A stretch of 64,000 nt of DNA from NCBI RefSeq assembly GCF_007954275.1, contig NZ_VOLT01000013.1, positions 1-64,000 of the forward strand, given 5' to 3'. Of the stretch, positions 25,272-35,453 are shown in pieces. A program made the translations under genes and the position numbers. How positions within the stretch are numbered: position 1 is the first letter of the stretch; every line of letters starts with the position of its first letter. The notes below the pieces were generated by a model that saw nothing but the letters and a program-made list of their open reading frames with translations, did not search any database and had not been told where the DNA came from. The DNA is from Colwellia demingiae (GTDB lineage: Bacteria > Pseudomonadota > Gammaproteobacteria > Enterobacterales > Alteromonadaceae).

Positions 25272-27416
25272 TTACTTAACGCGCATACCAGCTTTAGCGC
25301 CATCATCTGGATTTAATATCCATAAATCTTTATCGCCAGGGCCAGCAGCTAACACCATACCTTCAGACATACCAAAACGCATTTTACGTGGCGCTAAGTT
25401 AGCAACCATGACTGTGTGCTTGCCGATTAAATCTTCTGGGTTATAGGCTGACTTAATACCCGCGAAAACTTGACGAGTTTCGGTGCCTTCTTCATTAAGT
25501 GCTAAGGTTAGCTGTATTAACTTATCAGCCTTTTCAACATGTTCAGCATTAATGATTTTAACGATTCGTAAATCTATTTTGGCAAAATCATCAAAGCCAA
25601 TTTCTTCAGAAAGTGGGTCGGCTGCTAAAGGATCAGCAAGTGCGGCTGAGTTATCAACTACTTTAGGGGCTTTCTTTTTCTTGGCAGGTTTTTTCTTTTC
25701 TTCTTCTGCATCGCCACCTAAACTGTCTTTTGAAGCATCAGTCATCGCATTAACTTTATCCATATCAACACGTTGTAATAACGCTTTGAATTTATTTATC
25801 TTATGGTCAGTTAATAAGGTTTTGTGTCCATCCCAAACTAGCTCATCATTTAAGAAAGCGGCAGTACTATCGGCAAGTACAGGCAATACAGGTTTTAAGT
25901 AGATCATTAAAGTACGGAACATATTGATACCAAGAGAACAAATATCGTGTACCTCTTGTTGCTTAGTTTCATCTTTAACCAGCTGCCATGGTTCTTTTAT
26001 AGCTATATATTCATTTACTTTATCAGCAAGTGCCATTATTTCGCGCATACCACGGCCGAAATCACGTGATTCATAATGGGCAGCAATACTATCACCTGCA
26101 GCCATTACTTCATCCGCTAGGGCTTGATCATCAATGTTAGTTGATAACATGCCATCAAAACGTTTGGTGATAAAACTCGCACAACGAGAAGCGATATTAA
26201 CCACTTTACCCACTAAATCAGAGTTAACGCGTTGTACAAAATCTTCAAGATTTAAATCTAAATCATCAATTTTGTGCGTTAATTTAGTCGCGTAGTAATA
26301 ACGTAAGTATTCAGGGTTTAAATGCGCTAAATAGGTACTTGCTTTAACAAAAGTACCTTTAGATTTAGACATTTTTTCTCCGTTCACGGTAACAAAACCA
26401 TGAGCGAAAACAGCTGTAGGCTTGCGGAAATCAGCACCTTCTAACATGGCTGGCCAAAAAAGACTGTGAAAGTTAATAATGTCTTTACCGATAAAATGAT
26501 ATAGCTCGGCGTCTGAATCTTTATTCCAAAAACTGTCAAAATCGATACTGGAATCTTTATTACATAGGTTTTTAAAACTGCCCATATAACCAATAGGAGC
26601 GTCTAACCAAACATAGAAAAATTTACCTGGGGCATTAGGTATTTCAAAACCAAAATAAGGTGCGTCACGGCTAATATCCCACTGTTTTAAGCCTTGTTCG
26701 AACCATTCAGTCAGTTTGTTTGCTACTTCTTCTTGCAATGTACCACTGCGTATCCAGTCTGCTAACATGGTTTCAAAAGCTGGTAAGTCAAAGAAGTAAT
26801 GTTCAGAATCTTTTAATATCGGTGTAGCACCTGAAATAGCTGAACGTGGATTAAGTACTTCTGTTGGTGAGTAAGTCGCACCACAGTTGTCGCAGCTATC
26901 ACCATTTTCATCTTCACTTTTACATTTTGGACAAGTACCTTTAACAAATCGATCAGCTAAGAACATGCCTTTTTCAGGATCATATAACTGAGAAATAGTA
27001 CGGGTTTTAATATGACCTTTCGCATGTAAACTGTTGTAAATTCTTTCAGAGTACTCTTTGTTTTCATCGCTATGCGTTGTGTGGTAATTATCAAAGCTAA
27101 TGTGAAAGTCACTAAATTCTTTAATACGCTCTTCACGCACACCTTTGATCATTTCTTCTGGTGTTATGCCAAGCTCTTGCGCTTTAAGCATAATCGGTGT
27201 GCCATGAGCATCATCAGCACATACAAAATACGTTTCATGTCCACGCATTCGTTGAAAACGTACCCAAATATCGGTTTGAATATGCTCTAGCATATGGCCT
27301 AAATGGATAGAACCATTGGCATAAGGAAGGGCACAAGTAACAAGAATTTTGCGCTTTTCTTGTAAAGAATGCGATGCAGTGTTTGATGTAGCTTCAGATA
27401 AAGTAGTGTCAGACAT
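25272..27416 (-). CDS. metG: Methionyl-tRNA synthetase with C-terminal tRNA-binding domain
   Basis: A 714-residue class I synthetase that charges tRNA-Met. The HIGH-type motif is [12 protein letters not shown] (about 31-42), the zinc knuckle [18 protein letters not shown] is near 160, and the KMSKSKGTF loop is near 350. A Lys-rich linker ([15 protein letters not shown], near 575-590) leads to the EMAP-like tRNA-binding domain (about 610-714). Eighteen or so residues precede the catalytic domain. It is divergent from mrp, as in Escherichia coli. Confidence 0.97.
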   Translation of the reverse strand: MSDTTLSEATSNTASHSLQEKRKILVTCALPYANGSIHLGHMLEHIQTDIWVRFQRMRGHETYFVCADDAHGTPIMLKAQELGITPEEMIKGVREERIKEFSDFHISFDNYHTTHSDENKEYSERIYNSLHAKGHIKTRTISQLYDPEKGMFLADRFVKGTCPKCKSEDENGDSCDNCGATYSPTEVLNPRSAISGATPILKDSEHYFFDLPAFETMLADWIRSGTLQEEVANKLTEWFEQGLKQWDISRDAPYFGFEIPNAPGKFFYVWLDAPIGYMGSFKNLCNKDSSIDFDSFWNKDSDAELYHFIGKDIINFHSLFWPAMLEGADFRKPTAVFAHGFVTVNGEKMSKSKGTFVKASTYLAHLNPEYLRYYYATKLTHKIDDLDLNLEDFVQRVNSDLVGKVVNIASRCASFITKRFDGMLSTNIDDQALADEVMAAGDSIAAHYESRDFGRGMREIMALADKVNEYIAIKEPWQLVKDETKQQEVHDICSLGINMFRTLMIYLKPVLPVLADSTAAFLNDELVWDGHKTLLTDHKINKFKALLQRVDMDKVNAMTDASKDSLGGDAEEEKKKPAKKKKAPKVVDNSAALADPLAADPLSEEIGFDDFAKIDLRIVKIINAEHVEKADKLIQLTLALNEEGTETRQVFAGIKSAYNPEDLIGKHTVMVANLAPRKMRFGMSEGMVLAAGPGDKDLWILNPDDGAKAGMRVK

Positions 27417-27528
27417 GAAAAATAGTTGTTTTTGATGGTAATAATGTCGGCAATAGTACAGAATTTAGCGATGATTTTCATTAGTTGAATGCAACTAATT
27501 TCGCTATTTCTCTTATAAAGGTCTCCAA

Positions 27529-28719
27529 ATGACTATGTTTGGTAAAATTTTTTCAAAAAAAACGCCTAAAACTGACGTTAAATCAAACGGTGAAGCACTT
27601 AACTCATCTGAAATTGAACAGTTTATTAAAGACACATTATCGCATTATATTTCAGACAATTTTCCACAAGGTGTTCTGGCAGTTTGTCAGGAATTGAGCA
27701 TCACTCAAAATAAAAAAATCACCATCAATCTTATTATGCCATTTGTCTGCCAAGGCGAGCTAGATTTGCTTGCCCAAACGTTAAGTGAGAATTTAGCTTG
27801 CACCGTTAGGATTAAAATAGCATTAGCGATAAAACCAGTGCGTCAATTTTCCCTTGGTAATGATAAAAATAAAGCTGATCAAGACAAAGCAGGGCAAGAA
27901 GGTACCGTACAAGGTAAAGTGGCGAACATTATTGCCATAGCCTCAGGTAAAGGCGGAGTAGGTAAGTCCACCACTACGGTTAATTTAGCGTATGCCTTAA
28001 TGTGCGAAGGTGCCAGGGTAGGGATTTTAGATGCTGATATATACGGCCCATCAATTCCTTCTATGCTGGGTCTTAAAAATGAAAAGCCAAGTTCCAGTGA
28101 TGGCAAGCTTATGACCCCTTTAGATGCTAAAGGTTTGAGTGCTATGTCGATTGGCTTTTTAGTTGATGAAGCAGATGCCACCGTTTGGCGAGGTCCTATG
28201 GCCAGCTCTGCATTCAATCAATTATTAAATGAAACTGATTGGCCAGAGCTTGATTATCTACTCATTGATATGCCGCCTGGTACGGGAGATATTCAATTAA
28301 CTTTAGCGCAAAAAGTACCTGTTGCAGCCGCTGTAATCGTTACTACACCACAAGATATTGCTTTAATTGATGCAGTTAAAGGTATTGCCATGTTCGATAA
28401 AGTTAAAGTACCAGTATTAGGTATTGTCGAGAACATGAGTTATCACCTGTGCGAAAACTGTGGTCATCAAAGTCATATTTTTGGTGAAGCAGGTGGCGAG
28501 CATATGGCACATGATCATGAAACAAAACTATTAGGACAATTGCCGTTAGATATTGCTATTCGCCAAGATGCTGATTTTGGTGAATCTGACATAATTGAAA
28601 ATAGCGCTGGTGAAATAGCCAATCATTACCGTAAAATAGCCCGAAATATTTCGGCGCAATTATTTTTACAGTGTGACATTGCCAGCCCGCTAACAGCAAC
28701 AATAACCACGCGTATTTAA
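27529..28719 (+). CDS. mrp: Mrp/ApbC iron-sulfur cluster carrier ATPase
   Basis: A 396-residue P-loop protein. The N-terminal part (about 25-105) is the MIP18-like domain. The ATPase has the deviant Walker [13 protein letters not shown] (about 139-150), [11 protein letters not shown] and [13 protein letters not shown]. The cluster-binding CENCG (CxxC) is near 305. It carries and transfers Fe-S clusters in the cytoplasm. The start is ATG 27529. It is divergent from metG and followed 41 bp later by dcd. Confidence 0.95.
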   Translation: MTMFGKIFSKKTPKTDVKSNGEALNSSEIEQFIKDTLSHYISDNFPQGVLAVCQELSITQNKKITINLIMPFVCQGELDLLAQTLSENLACTVRIKIALAIKPVRQFSLGNDKNKADQDKAGQEGTVQGKVANIIAIASGKGGVGKSTTTVNLAYALMCEGARVGILDADIYGPSIPSMLGLKNEKPSSSDGKLMTPLDAKGLSAMSIGFLVDEADATVWRGPMASSAFNQLLNETDWPELDYLLIDMPPGTGDIQLTLAQKVPVAAAVIVTTPQDIALIDAVKGIAMFDKVKVPVLGIVENMSYHLCENCGHQSHIFGEAGGEHMAHDHETKLLGQLPLDIAIRQDADFGESDIIENSAGEIANHYRKIARNISAQLFLQCDIASPLTATITTRI

Positions 28720-28760
28720 ACCAGAAAGGTTTAAGCGCAACTAAGGTAAAGACAGCCATT

Positions 28761-29351
28761 ATGAGATTATGTGATAAAGATATAGAACAATACCTTGATG
28801 ATGAAAAGATAATTATCGAGCCAAAACCTGACAGTTCAATGATCTCAGGCGTCAGTGTTGATATTCGTTTGGGCAATGAATTTAGAGTTTTTCAAGATCA
28901 TACCGCTCCGTATATTGATTTAAGTGCGCCAAAAGCTGAAGTACAAAAAGCCATGAATTCTATTATGAGTGATGAAATTCATATAGCTGACGGTGATGCT
29001 TTCTTTTTACATCCTGGAGAGTTGGCATTGGCAGTAACTTTGGAGTCAGTGACACTGCCTGATAATATTGTTGGTTGGCTTGATGGACGCTCATCATTAG
29101 CTCGTTTAGGGTTAATGGTTCATGTAACAGCGCACCGTATTGATCCCGGCTGGTCTGGTCAAATAGTTTTAGAGTTTTATAACAGCGGAAAATTACCATT
29201 AGCGCTGCGTCCTCAAATGAAAATAGCGGCGTTAAACTTTGAAACTATGTCATCAAGCGCAGCTCGCCCATATAACAAACGTGAAGATGCAAAGTATAGA
29301 GATCAAAAAGGCGCAGTTGCTAGTCGTATTAGTGAAGACGATAACGAATAA
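28761..29351 (+). CDS. dcd: dCTP deaminase
   Basis: A 196-residue enzyme making dUTP from dCTP for thymidylate synthesis, close in length to the 193 of E. coli Dcd. Visible motifs are [20 protein letters not shown] (25-44), the [20 protein letters not shown] active-site block with catalytic Glu/Arg nearby, and [18 protein letters not shown] run of two hairpins follows the stop (29374-29401 and 29411-29437). Confidence 0.96.
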   Translation: MRLCDKDIEQYLDDEKIIIEPKPDSSMISGVSVDIRLGNEFRVFQDHTAPYIDLSAPKAEVQKAMNSIMSDEIHIADGDAFFLHPGELALAVTLESVTLPDNIVGWLDGRSSLARLGLMVHVTAHRIDPGWSGQIVLEFYNSGKLPLALRPQMKIAALNFETMSSSAARPYNKREDAKYRDQKGAVASRISEDDNE

Positions 29352-29373
29352 ACATTAAGTTGAATGATTAACC

Positions 29374-29437
29374 TTTTCTAAAAAATATTATTTTTAGAAA
29401 ATGTGTTAAAGAAATAGCGAGCTTAGCTCGCTATTTC
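29374..29437. terminator. Tandem terminator hairpins between dcd and the YvcK-like gene
   Basis: The first hairpin is TTTTCTAAAAA / TTTTTAGAAAA (29374-29401), AT-only. The second is GAAATAGCGAGC, loop TTA, GCTCGCTATTTC (29411-29437), followed by TATTTTT on the + strand. The second overlaps the final codons of the convergent gene. Confidence 0.8.
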
Positions 29438-30337
29438 TATTTTTACAGGGCTAGAAATTTGATTTACGCACGTTTCTAACGCATGAATTAGTTTTTCGGT
29501 ATCATGGTGATGTGACACTTTATTATGAGTCAAGTCTTGGCAAATGATATTAACCTTATCTGAACTCATTTTTTCATCTTGGCAAATAACGCTATCAACC
29601 GGCATGCAACCAATATTTCTTTCAATCCAGTTAAGCTTTTCATCTATTGATAGTTTAGCGGCAGGGCTCTGCTCAGCAACAATATTGTCAATAAAAACAC
29701 AGTGTCCTTTACGCTTATCTATTGCTTTAGCGATATCTCTCACTAAAAGTGGTGGTACAACACTGGTTAAGAAGCTGCCTGGACCCAGAATGATGAGGTC
29801 GGCATTCTCAATCGCATCAAGACAGGGCTTAACCGACTTAACTAATGGCGCTAACATTAAATCTGTTGGCATTATCGGCATTTCATCAACAGAGAGCTCA
29901 CCAAGGCGGCAACGTCCTTCAGGGTAAAAAGCCATTAAGTCTGTTGGCGTTTCAGACATAGGTAAAACATGCGTTTTTACTCCGAGTATACGGCGAACTA
30001 ATTTGATGGAGTCCATAGGGCTCGATTGTACTTTACCCAGACCGTAAAGAATCAAGTTACCAAGGTTATGTCCACCAAGCTCATCTTCACCTTCAAAGCG
30101 AAAGTTGAATAACTGACTACCAATTGAATTTTGATCCACTAACTGGGTTAAACAATTACGTAAATCACCCCAAGCAATAGTACTACTTCTTTTTCTTAGT
30201 CTACCCGTTGAACCGCCATTGTCGGTGGTAGTTACAATCCCGGTGAGTTTATTACCCATAAAGGATAGGGTACAGAGCACACGACCTAAACCGTGTCCGC
30301 CGCCAATGGCGACAATGTTAAGTTTTTTGAGCTGCAT
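29423..30337 (-). CDS. YvcK/YbhK family (gluconeogenesis factor) protein
   Basis: A 304-residue CofD-like protein. The glycine-rich NAIGGGHGLGR-like start (VAIGGGHGLGRVLCTLSF, 10-27), TTTDNGGSTGRLR (about 36-48), WGDLRNCL and GGHNLGNLILYGLG (about 88-101) define the family. Relatives bind UDP-GlcNAc and affect cell shape and growth on gluconeogenic carbon sources; the mechanism is not settled. Its last codons form part of a terminator stem. Confidence 0.9.
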   Translation of the reverse strand: MQLKKLNIVAIGGGHGLGRVLCTLSFMGNKLTGIVTTTDNGGSTGRLRKRSSTIAWGDLRNCLTQLVDQNSIGSQLFNFRFEGEDELGGHNLGNLILYGLGKVQSSPMDSIKLVRRILGVKTHVLPMSETPTDLMAFYPEGRCRLGELSVDEMPIMPTDLMLAPLVKSVKPCLDAIENADLIILGPGSFLTSVVPPLLVRDIAKAIDKRKGHCVFIDNIVAEQSPAAKLSIDEKLNWIERNIGCMPVDSVICQDEKMSSDKVNIICQDLTHNKVSHHHDTEKLIHALETCVNQISSPVKIEIAS

Positions 30338-30435
30338 ACGGTTTGCTGCTTTCGTTATGTATGGCTAAGTTAGCTAAACCATACCGTTAAATAGCAAAAA
30401 GATAAAGTAACTAAGCGTAAGGGAAACAATATACC

Positions 30436-30700
30436 TATACCCGTCACCAATCAAGATGCAGGTTTCAGAGTGCTTGAGCAATTTCAATTCAAGGCGCTGT
30501 AATGAAATAATGGTTATTCCATTGTGAATCACAGCAACGATGAAGTGATGTTGATCAAGCGCTTCTTCGATGGGGCTAAAAGCGATTTAGCCGGCGTTAT
30601 TCATTTGAACAAGGGAATAACCCTGGTTTAAAATGAATGCCTTGGCTAAAGCACTTTTAACTCCCACTGAAATCTCGCACTTTGAATGGTAACGGGTATA
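30436..30700. repeat. Palindrome-ended dispersed repeat, copy C
   Basis: Ends TATACCCGTCACCAATCAAG and TTTGAATGGTAACGGGTATA are inverted repeats. The core hairpin is at 30599-30638, with ATTCATTT / AAATGAAT stems in place of ATTGATTT / AAATCAAT. There is no coding frame. Confidence 0.78.
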
Positions 30701-31053
30701 TACTCATTACCGTTCAAAACTGATGGTATAAGGTTGTCAGCCATCCAGTTTTGATGTTGCAGCAATAAAATGGGGGATAACCCCTATTTAATCGATGCGC
30801 TAAAGCTGTATTGATTCACAAACCCTACGAAATATATCTTGAGGTAGTTTGCTCGATGTATTTCGGATGTTGGAATAGAGTGAACAATGCTTCGTCTGTT
30901 GCTGACTGATAACAGGTCATTTCAAGCTGTTCAATAATTACACTATCATTACAGGAAGTTAGTTTAAATTAGATAAGAAATAACCACCTTGGTTATTATG
31001 CGATCAGTTAATGCAATTCTTTATAAATAAATGCCTTTTTTTATAAATAAGTG
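30701..31053. other. Noncoding stretch before the tRNA cluster
   Basis: No supported gene. AT-rich, with a repeated ATCCAGTTTTGATG-like motif near 30743 echoing CAAAACTGATGG near 30715 (an imperfect inverted pair). The tRNA promoter begins at its right edge. Confidence 0.5.
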
Positions 31054-31082
31054 TTGACAGTTTCTTAGCTGCTGCTTAGAAT
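31054..31082 (+). promoter_or_regulatory. Strong sigma70 promoter of the tRNA cluster
   Basis: TTGACA (31054-31059), 17 bp, TAGAAT (31077-31082), then a GC-rich GCGCC discriminator, as in growth-rate and stringently controlled stable RNA promoters. It is about 90 bp ahead of tRNA-Ala. Confidence 0.85.
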
Positions 31083-31170
31083 GCGCCTCGTTTTCAGCAA
31101 GTGTTAGGTCCACTGGTTGAGAGCATGTTTGATAGCTATTAGGCCAGTTATTGAACGAACCGAATAATTC

Positions 31171-31246
31171 GGGGCTATAGCTCAGCTGGGAGAGCGCTTC
31201 GCTGGCAGCGAAGAGGTCTGCGGTTCGATCCCGCATAGCTCCACCA
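31171..31246 (+). tRNA. tRNA-Ala (GGC)
   Basis: 76 nt with encoded CCA. Acceptor GGGGCTA / TAGCTCC, anticodon stem CTTCG / CGAAG, loop CTGGCAG giving GGC, T arm with GGTTCGATCCC. First gene of the cluster. Confidence 0.96.
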
Positions 31247-31348
31247 TATTAGGTTTTTTGTTAACGTTAACTCTTGAGTTTTCATTAATGAAAAATAGAT
31301 AGTTTAATTGGTTTGTTAATATTATTTATAATATAAACACTAATTTGT

Positions 31349-31424
31349 GTCCCTATCGTCTAGAGGCCTAGGACACCGCCCTTTCACGGCGGTAACAGGG
31401 GTTCGAATCCCCTTAGGGATGCCA
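31349..31424 (+). tRNA. tRNA-Glu (TTC), copy 1
   Basis: 76 nt with CCA. Acceptor GTCCCTA / TAGGGAT, anticodon stem CCGCC / GGCGG around CTTTCAC giving TTC. Closely like E. coli tRNA-Glu. Confidence 0.97.
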
Positions 31425-31551
31425 CTATTCTCTTTATCTCTTCTATTTATAGGTGAGGTAAAGGCAATTAAGTTTGCTTAAACTTATAAAACACTAAGCA
31501 ATGTTTTGAAATAGTATTGCTCAAAGTTTACTTTGAAAAATCTAGTTCTGT

Positions 31552-31627
31552 GTCCCTATCGTCTAGAGGCCTAGGACACCGCCCTTTCACGGCGGTAACA
31601 GGGGTTCGAATCCCCTTAGGGATGCCA
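31552..31627 (+). tRNA. tRNA-Glu (TTC), copy 2
   Basis: Identical to copy 1; 203 bp after its start. The TAGTTCTGT just upstream recurs before copies 3, 4 and 5. Confidence 0.97.
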
Positions 31628-31804
31628 ATTCTCTTTTGAGAATGAGCATTAAGTAAAAAAGTTGCTTAAACTTTTAAAAAATTAAGCATGTTCTGAAATA
31701 GCAATTTGCTAGTTCTGTATTGGGACAATGTTGGTCGGCTTCGCGGGCTCAGCACTCCTTTTACACATAACTAACGAAGTTTACTTCGAAAAAGCTAGTT
31801 CTGT

Positions 31805-31880
31805 GTCCCTATCGTCTAGAGGCCTAGGACACCGCCCTTTCACGGCGGTAACAGGGGTTCGAATCCCCTTAGGGATGCCA
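31805..31880 (+). tRNA. tRNA-Glu (TTC), copy 3
   Basis: Identical sequence. The preceding spacer contains an extra segment (about 31712-31785) absent from the following spacers. Confidence 0.97.
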
Positions 31881-31990
31881 CTTTTATCATAGCTTTAATA
31901 AGAGATGATGAAAGGAGCATTAAGTACAAGAAGTTGCTTAAACTTTTAAAAAATTAAGCATGTTCTGAAATAGCAATTTGCTAGTTCTGT

Positions 31991-32066
31991 GTCCCTATCG
32001 TCTAGAGGCCTAGGACACCGCCCTTTCACGGCGGTAACAGGGGTTCGAATCCCCTTAGGGATGCCA
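31991..32066 (+). tRNA. tRNA-Glu (TTC), copy 4
   Basis: Identical sequence. Starts exactly 186 bp after copy 3, with a nearly identical spacer. Confidence 0.97.
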
Positions 32067-32176
32067 CTTTTATCATACCTGTAATAAGAGATGATGAAAG
32101 GAGCATTAAGTATAAAAAGTTGCTTACACTTTTAAAAAATTAAGCTGTTCTGAATTTAGCGTAATGCTAGTTCTGT

Positions 32177-32252
32177 GTCCCTATCGTCTAGAGGCCTAGG
32201 ACACCGCCCTTTCACGGCGGTAACAGGGGTTCGAATCCCCTTAGGGATGCCA
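32177..32252 (+). tRNA. tRNA-Glu (TTC), copy 5
   Basis: Identical sequence. Again 186 bp after the previous copy, so copies 3-5 are units of a tandem duplication. Confidence 0.97.
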
Positions 32253-32466
32253 CTTTTATCATACCTTTAATAAGAGATGATGGAAGGAGCATGCAGTTAT
32301 CTTATTACTGTTAAGTATCGTATTTTAAATACAGAGACTTAAAATAAGAAATTAGAGTTTTAGTTTTTCAATTGTCATTTATTAATGACATTGATTAAAT
32401 TAAATCAGCAGAGTGATCTGCTAGATAGTTTGAAATGATTTAGTGTTAACCGTTAAGTCAATCAGT

Positions 32467-32542
32467 GTCCCTATCGTCTAGAGGCCTAGGACACCGCCCT
32501 TTCACGGCGGTAACAGGGGTTCGAATCCCCTTAGGGATGCCA
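32467..32542 (+). tRNA. tRNA-Glu (TTC), copy 6
   Basis: Identical sequence after a longer, mostly unrelated spacer (32253-32466). Last tRNA before the terminator. Confidence 0.97.
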
Positions 32543-32580
32543 CTTTCTTTCTTGAATAAGTAAGCAAGTAACTACACAAG

Positions 32581-32621
32581 AAAACCCACGTAATATGTAA
32601 ATATTACGTGGGTTTTTTTTT
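32581..32621 (+). terminator. Rho-independent terminator of the tRNA cluster
   Basis: AAAACCCACGTAATAT, loop GTAA, ATATTACGTGGGTTTTTTTT. A strong hairpin with a long T run. Confidence 0.93.
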
Positions 32622-32740
32622 GCCAAATTTTTAGTTCTTATTTATTAATCCTGATTTTATCGTTGGCAGCGTTTTATTTTCACTTTATAGTATTATAAAA
32701 TATTAATTACCATTTTATTGAAATGTAATGAGGAAGTAAT

Positions 32741-33160
32741 ATGCTCGAAATTAACTATCCTATAAATGGCGCTTGCCAATGCGGACAAGTAACCTATCAA
32801 TTATTAGCTGCGCCACTTATGGTTGCTGCGTGCCATTGCCGTGAATGCCAAAAGCTATCAACGAGTGCTTTTAGTATCACTGCCGTAGTTAATGCTGCCG
32901 ATGTAGTGTTTTCTGGAAAAATGTCTGATTGGAGCCGCTTAGCAGAGAACGGTAACACTAACGGGGCAAAATTCTGTCCTTGTTGTGGTAATCGTATATA
33001 TCATTTTAATCCCAATTTTCCTGATAAAATAAAATTAAAACCGAGTACGTTAGAGGATACTAGTGTCATACAGCCCACTATGCATATTTGGACCAGTGAA
33101 AAACAAGCATGGTTTAAGTTGCCTTTAGACTTACCGTCACATGAAAAGCAGCCATTCTGA
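32741..33160 (+). CDS. GFA family zinc protein (CENP-V/GFA)
   Basis: A 139-residue protein of the glutathione-dependent formaldehyde-activating enzyme fold. The Cys ligands are in GACQCGQVTY (10-19), CHCRECQK (31-38) and FCPCCGNRIY (about 78-87), which bind zinc. The family is widespread and most members are not proven formaldehyde enzymes. GAGGAAG lies ahead of ATG 32741. The stop TGA runs directly into repeat copy D. Confidence 0.9.
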   Translation: MLEINYPINGACQCGQVTYQLLAAPLMVAACHCRECQKLSTSAFSITAVVNAADVVFSGKMSDWSRLAENGNTNGAKFCPCCGNRIYHFNPNFPDKIKLKPSTLEDTSVIQPTMHIWTSEKQAWFKLPLDLPSHEKQPF

Positions 33161-33425
33161 TACCATTCCGTATAAAGAAGTGAGCACTTAGAACGGCATG
33201 GGCGACATGAGAACAATCAAAATATGCGTAGTTATAGTTATTCTACATCAAGCATGTTTTGTGAAGTTATCATGATGTTCCATGCGTTCCCAAAGGGCGA
33301 GTTTTCAAGGCTTATATACTGCGTTATTGATTTTGGTAAGGGAATAACCATTACCTACAATCAATGCCTTGTCTATAAGCCTTTAAATTCTCGCTAAGCG
33401 ATCACTTTCTTATACGGATTGGTAT
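33160..33425. repeat. Dispersed repeat, copy D (different termini)
   Basis: Ends ATACCATTCCGTATAAAGAA and TTCTTATACGGATTGGTAT are inverted repeats unlike the TATACCCGT ends of copies A-C. The core hairpin (33326-33365) is the same type. It begins at the last base of the GFA stop codon. Confidence 0.78.
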
Positions 33426-33495
33426 AATGTTTCTATCGGTTTTTTAGTTGTGTGTTTACCGTGATTGCTATAAAGATTGATAAAAGAGGTTGAAG

Positions 33496-34380
33496 ATGTC
33501 AGTAAATAAGAAAACGTCGATATCTCTTGTGTTAGGTAGTGGTGGTGCAAGAGGTTTAGCGCATATTGGTGTTATACATTGGTTAGAAGAGCAGGGATTT
33601 GAAATAACTTCTATTTCTGGTTGTTCAATGGGGGCACTCATTGGTGGTATTTATGCGGCTGGTAAACTTGACGTATTTGAACAGTGGGTGAGGGACATTA
33701 GTAAAGTTGATATTTTAACTTTACTTGATTTATCTTGGCAAAAAAATGGTCTAGTTAAAGGTGACAAAATAATTGCAACGCTTACGGAGTTAGTAGGGGA
33801 TATCAGCATTGAAGATCTTCCTATTAAATACACAGCGGTTGCTGCTGATATCGCTAATGAAAAAGAGGTATGGCTAAGCTCTGGCAGTTTGTTCAGTGCT
33901 ATTAGGGCTTCTATTTCATTACCACTCTTTTTTACTCCTTTTCATTATAATGGTGTGGACCTTATTGATGGTGGCGTGCTTAATCCGGTACCAATTGCTC
34001 CTACGTTCGGTGATAACACTGATTTCTCAATCGCAGTTAACTTAGGTGGAAGTCTTAAAACGTTGAACACCACTGAAACTCAGGTAAGTCTTATTGAAAA
34101 TAAGCCATCGAGTAAACTGGACAGTTTTTTAGCGCGGTTTAAGAGTAAAGTTGTGTTACATAATGCTAATGAATGGGGCGCTTATGATATTGCTAATCAG
34201 GCTTTTGATGCGATGCAAAGTACTATAGCTCGACAAAAATTAGCGGCATATCCAGCAGATTATTTTGTTGAAATAGCGCGTAATGCGTGTGGTACCTTAG
34301 AGTTTCATCGTGCAGATGAAATGATAAAGCTTGGTTATGATACCGCACAAGCTTCTTTAGCTACGCTAAAGAATAATTAG
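33496..34380 (+). CDS. Patatin-like phospholipase family protein (RssA-like)
   Basis: A 294-residue serine lipase-fold protein. The oxyanion segment is GSGGARGLAHIGVI (about 14-27), the nucleophile GCSMGALIGG (GxSxG, about 44-53), and the catalytic Asp is in DGGVLNP (about 163-169), giving the Ser-Asp dyad. It is close to the RssA/YchK group of small bacterial patatins with unknown lipid substrate. ATG 33496 is chosen because AGAGG (33485-33489) precedes it; a TTG two codons upstream is inside that spacing. Confidence 0.9.
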   Translation: MSVNKKTSISLVLGSGGARGLAHIGVIHWLEEQGFEITSISGCSMGALIGGIYAAGKLDVFEQWVRDISKVDILTLLDLSWQKNGLVKGDKIIATLTELVGDISIEDLPIKYTAVAADIANEKEVWLSSGSLFSAIRASISLPLFFTPFHYNGVDLIDGGVLNPVPIAPTFGDNTDFSIAVNLGGSLKTLNTTETQVSLIENKPSSKLDSFLARFKSKVVLHNANEWGAYDIANQAFDAMQSTIARQKLAAYPADYFVEIARNACGTLEFHRADEMIKLGYDTAQASLATLKNN

Positions 34381-34453
34381 TGAACAGTTAGAAACTGCCT
34401 AAGTAATACTGCCCATCTTTTTCATTAACGGCTTACACTATAAGGGAAATAAC

Positions 34454-34840
34454 GTGTTAAATGGTATTCATCATGTGGCGATTATCTGCTCCGATTATGA
34501 AAAATCTAAAGATTTTTACACTCGAATTTTGGGCTTTAAAATAGTCGCAGAAAACTATAGAGCAGATCGAGATTCTTTTAAATTAGATTTAGCGTTAGCT
34601 AATGGCGCTCAAATCGAACTTTTTTCATTTCCTGGCGCCCCCAAAAGACCGAGCTTTCCAGAAGCTCAAGGACTTAGACACTTAGCTTTTAATGTCGAAA
34701 ACGTTGCGGTGGTTAGTCAGTATTTGGCGAACTTGGGTGTTGAGGTTGAACCTATTCGAGTAGATGAGTATACGGATAAAAAGTTTACTTTTTTTAGTGA
34801 CCCTGATGGCTTGCCTTTAGAGTTGTATCAGCAATCTTAA
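34454..34840 (+). CDS. VOC family protein (YaeR/GloA2-like)
   Basis: A 128-residue glyoxalase-fold protein with HHVAIICSDYEKSKDFYTRILG (6-27, first metal His), LANGAQIELFSF (Glu), GLRHLAFNVENV (His) and FFSDPDGLPLELYQ (Glu). It matches the YaeR group next to glyoxalase I. The activity is unproven. The start is GTG 34454 after AAGGGAA. Confidence 0.9.
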   Translation: MLNGIHHVAIICSDYEKSKDFYTRILGFKIVAENYRADRDSFKLDLALANGAQIELFSFPGAPKRPSFPEAQGLRHLAFNVENVAVVSQYLANLGVEVEPIRVDEYTDKKFTFFSDPDGLPLELYQQS

Positions 34841-34913
34841 TTCGAAAAGGTAAGCGAGAATAAATTTTATAACAGTGAAATTTATAAATTATAAGTGTTA
34901 CAGAGGAAATGAA

Positions 34914-35453
34914 ATGAACTATCAAGAAGTTATCGACTTTTGGTTTAAAGAAATAGAGCCGGCTCGCTGGTGGGTAAAAGAGTTAAGCTTCGATAAGGAG
35001 ATAACTAAGCGATTTTTTGAAATTCATCAGTCGGCAAAACAATGTGAATTAGTACATTGGCGAAAAACAGCCTCTGGTCGACTTGCCGAAATCATTGTAT
35101 TGGATCAATTTTCACGCAACATGTATCGAGATACCCCTCAAGCCTTCGCTTATGATGGAATTGCTTTAGCGCTAGCACAAGAAGCAATTGCTTTGGGTGC
35201 GGATAAAACACTTGAACCGATAGAGAATAGTTTTTTATATATGCCTTTTATGCACAGTGAATCAATAGTCATTCACAAAAAAGCCTTAGCGCTTTATCAG
35301 GCTAATGGCATAGTGAGCAATGTTGAATTTGAAGGTAAACATAAAGATATTATTGAGCGCTTTGGTCGCTATCCGCACCGAAATATTATCTTAAATAGAG
35401 AATCTACCGACGAAGAAGTTAAATTTTTATCGCAACCTAACTCCTCATTTTAA
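34914..35453 (+). CDS. DUF924 family protein
   Basis: A 179-residue alpha-helical TPR-like protein of unknown function. Family marks are VIDFWFKEIEPARWW, GRLAEIIVLDQFSRNMYRDTP, FLYMPFMHSE and FGRYPHRNIILNRESTDEE. ATG 34914, after CAGAGGAAA, is preferred to a start at 34875, which would add a non-conserved Lys/Asn-rich leader. Confidence 0.93.
   Translation: MNYQEVIDFWFKEIEPARWWVKELSFDKEITKRFFEIHQSAKQCELVHWRKTASGRLAEIIVLDQFSRNMYRDTPQAFAYDGIALALAQEAIALGADKTLEPIENSFLYMPFMHSESIVIHKKALALYQANGIVSNVEFEGKHKDIIERFGRYPHRNIILNRESTDEEVKFLSQPNSSF

Noticed and set aside
31021-31236. Minus-strand frame across the tRNA-Ala gene
   Set aside because: It is the complement of tRNA sequence and promoter, a common false call.
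31349-32542. CRISPR-like appearance of regular repeats and spacers
   Set aside because: The repeats are 76-nt tRNA-Glu genes with full cloverleaf and CCA, and the spacers are homologous to each other.
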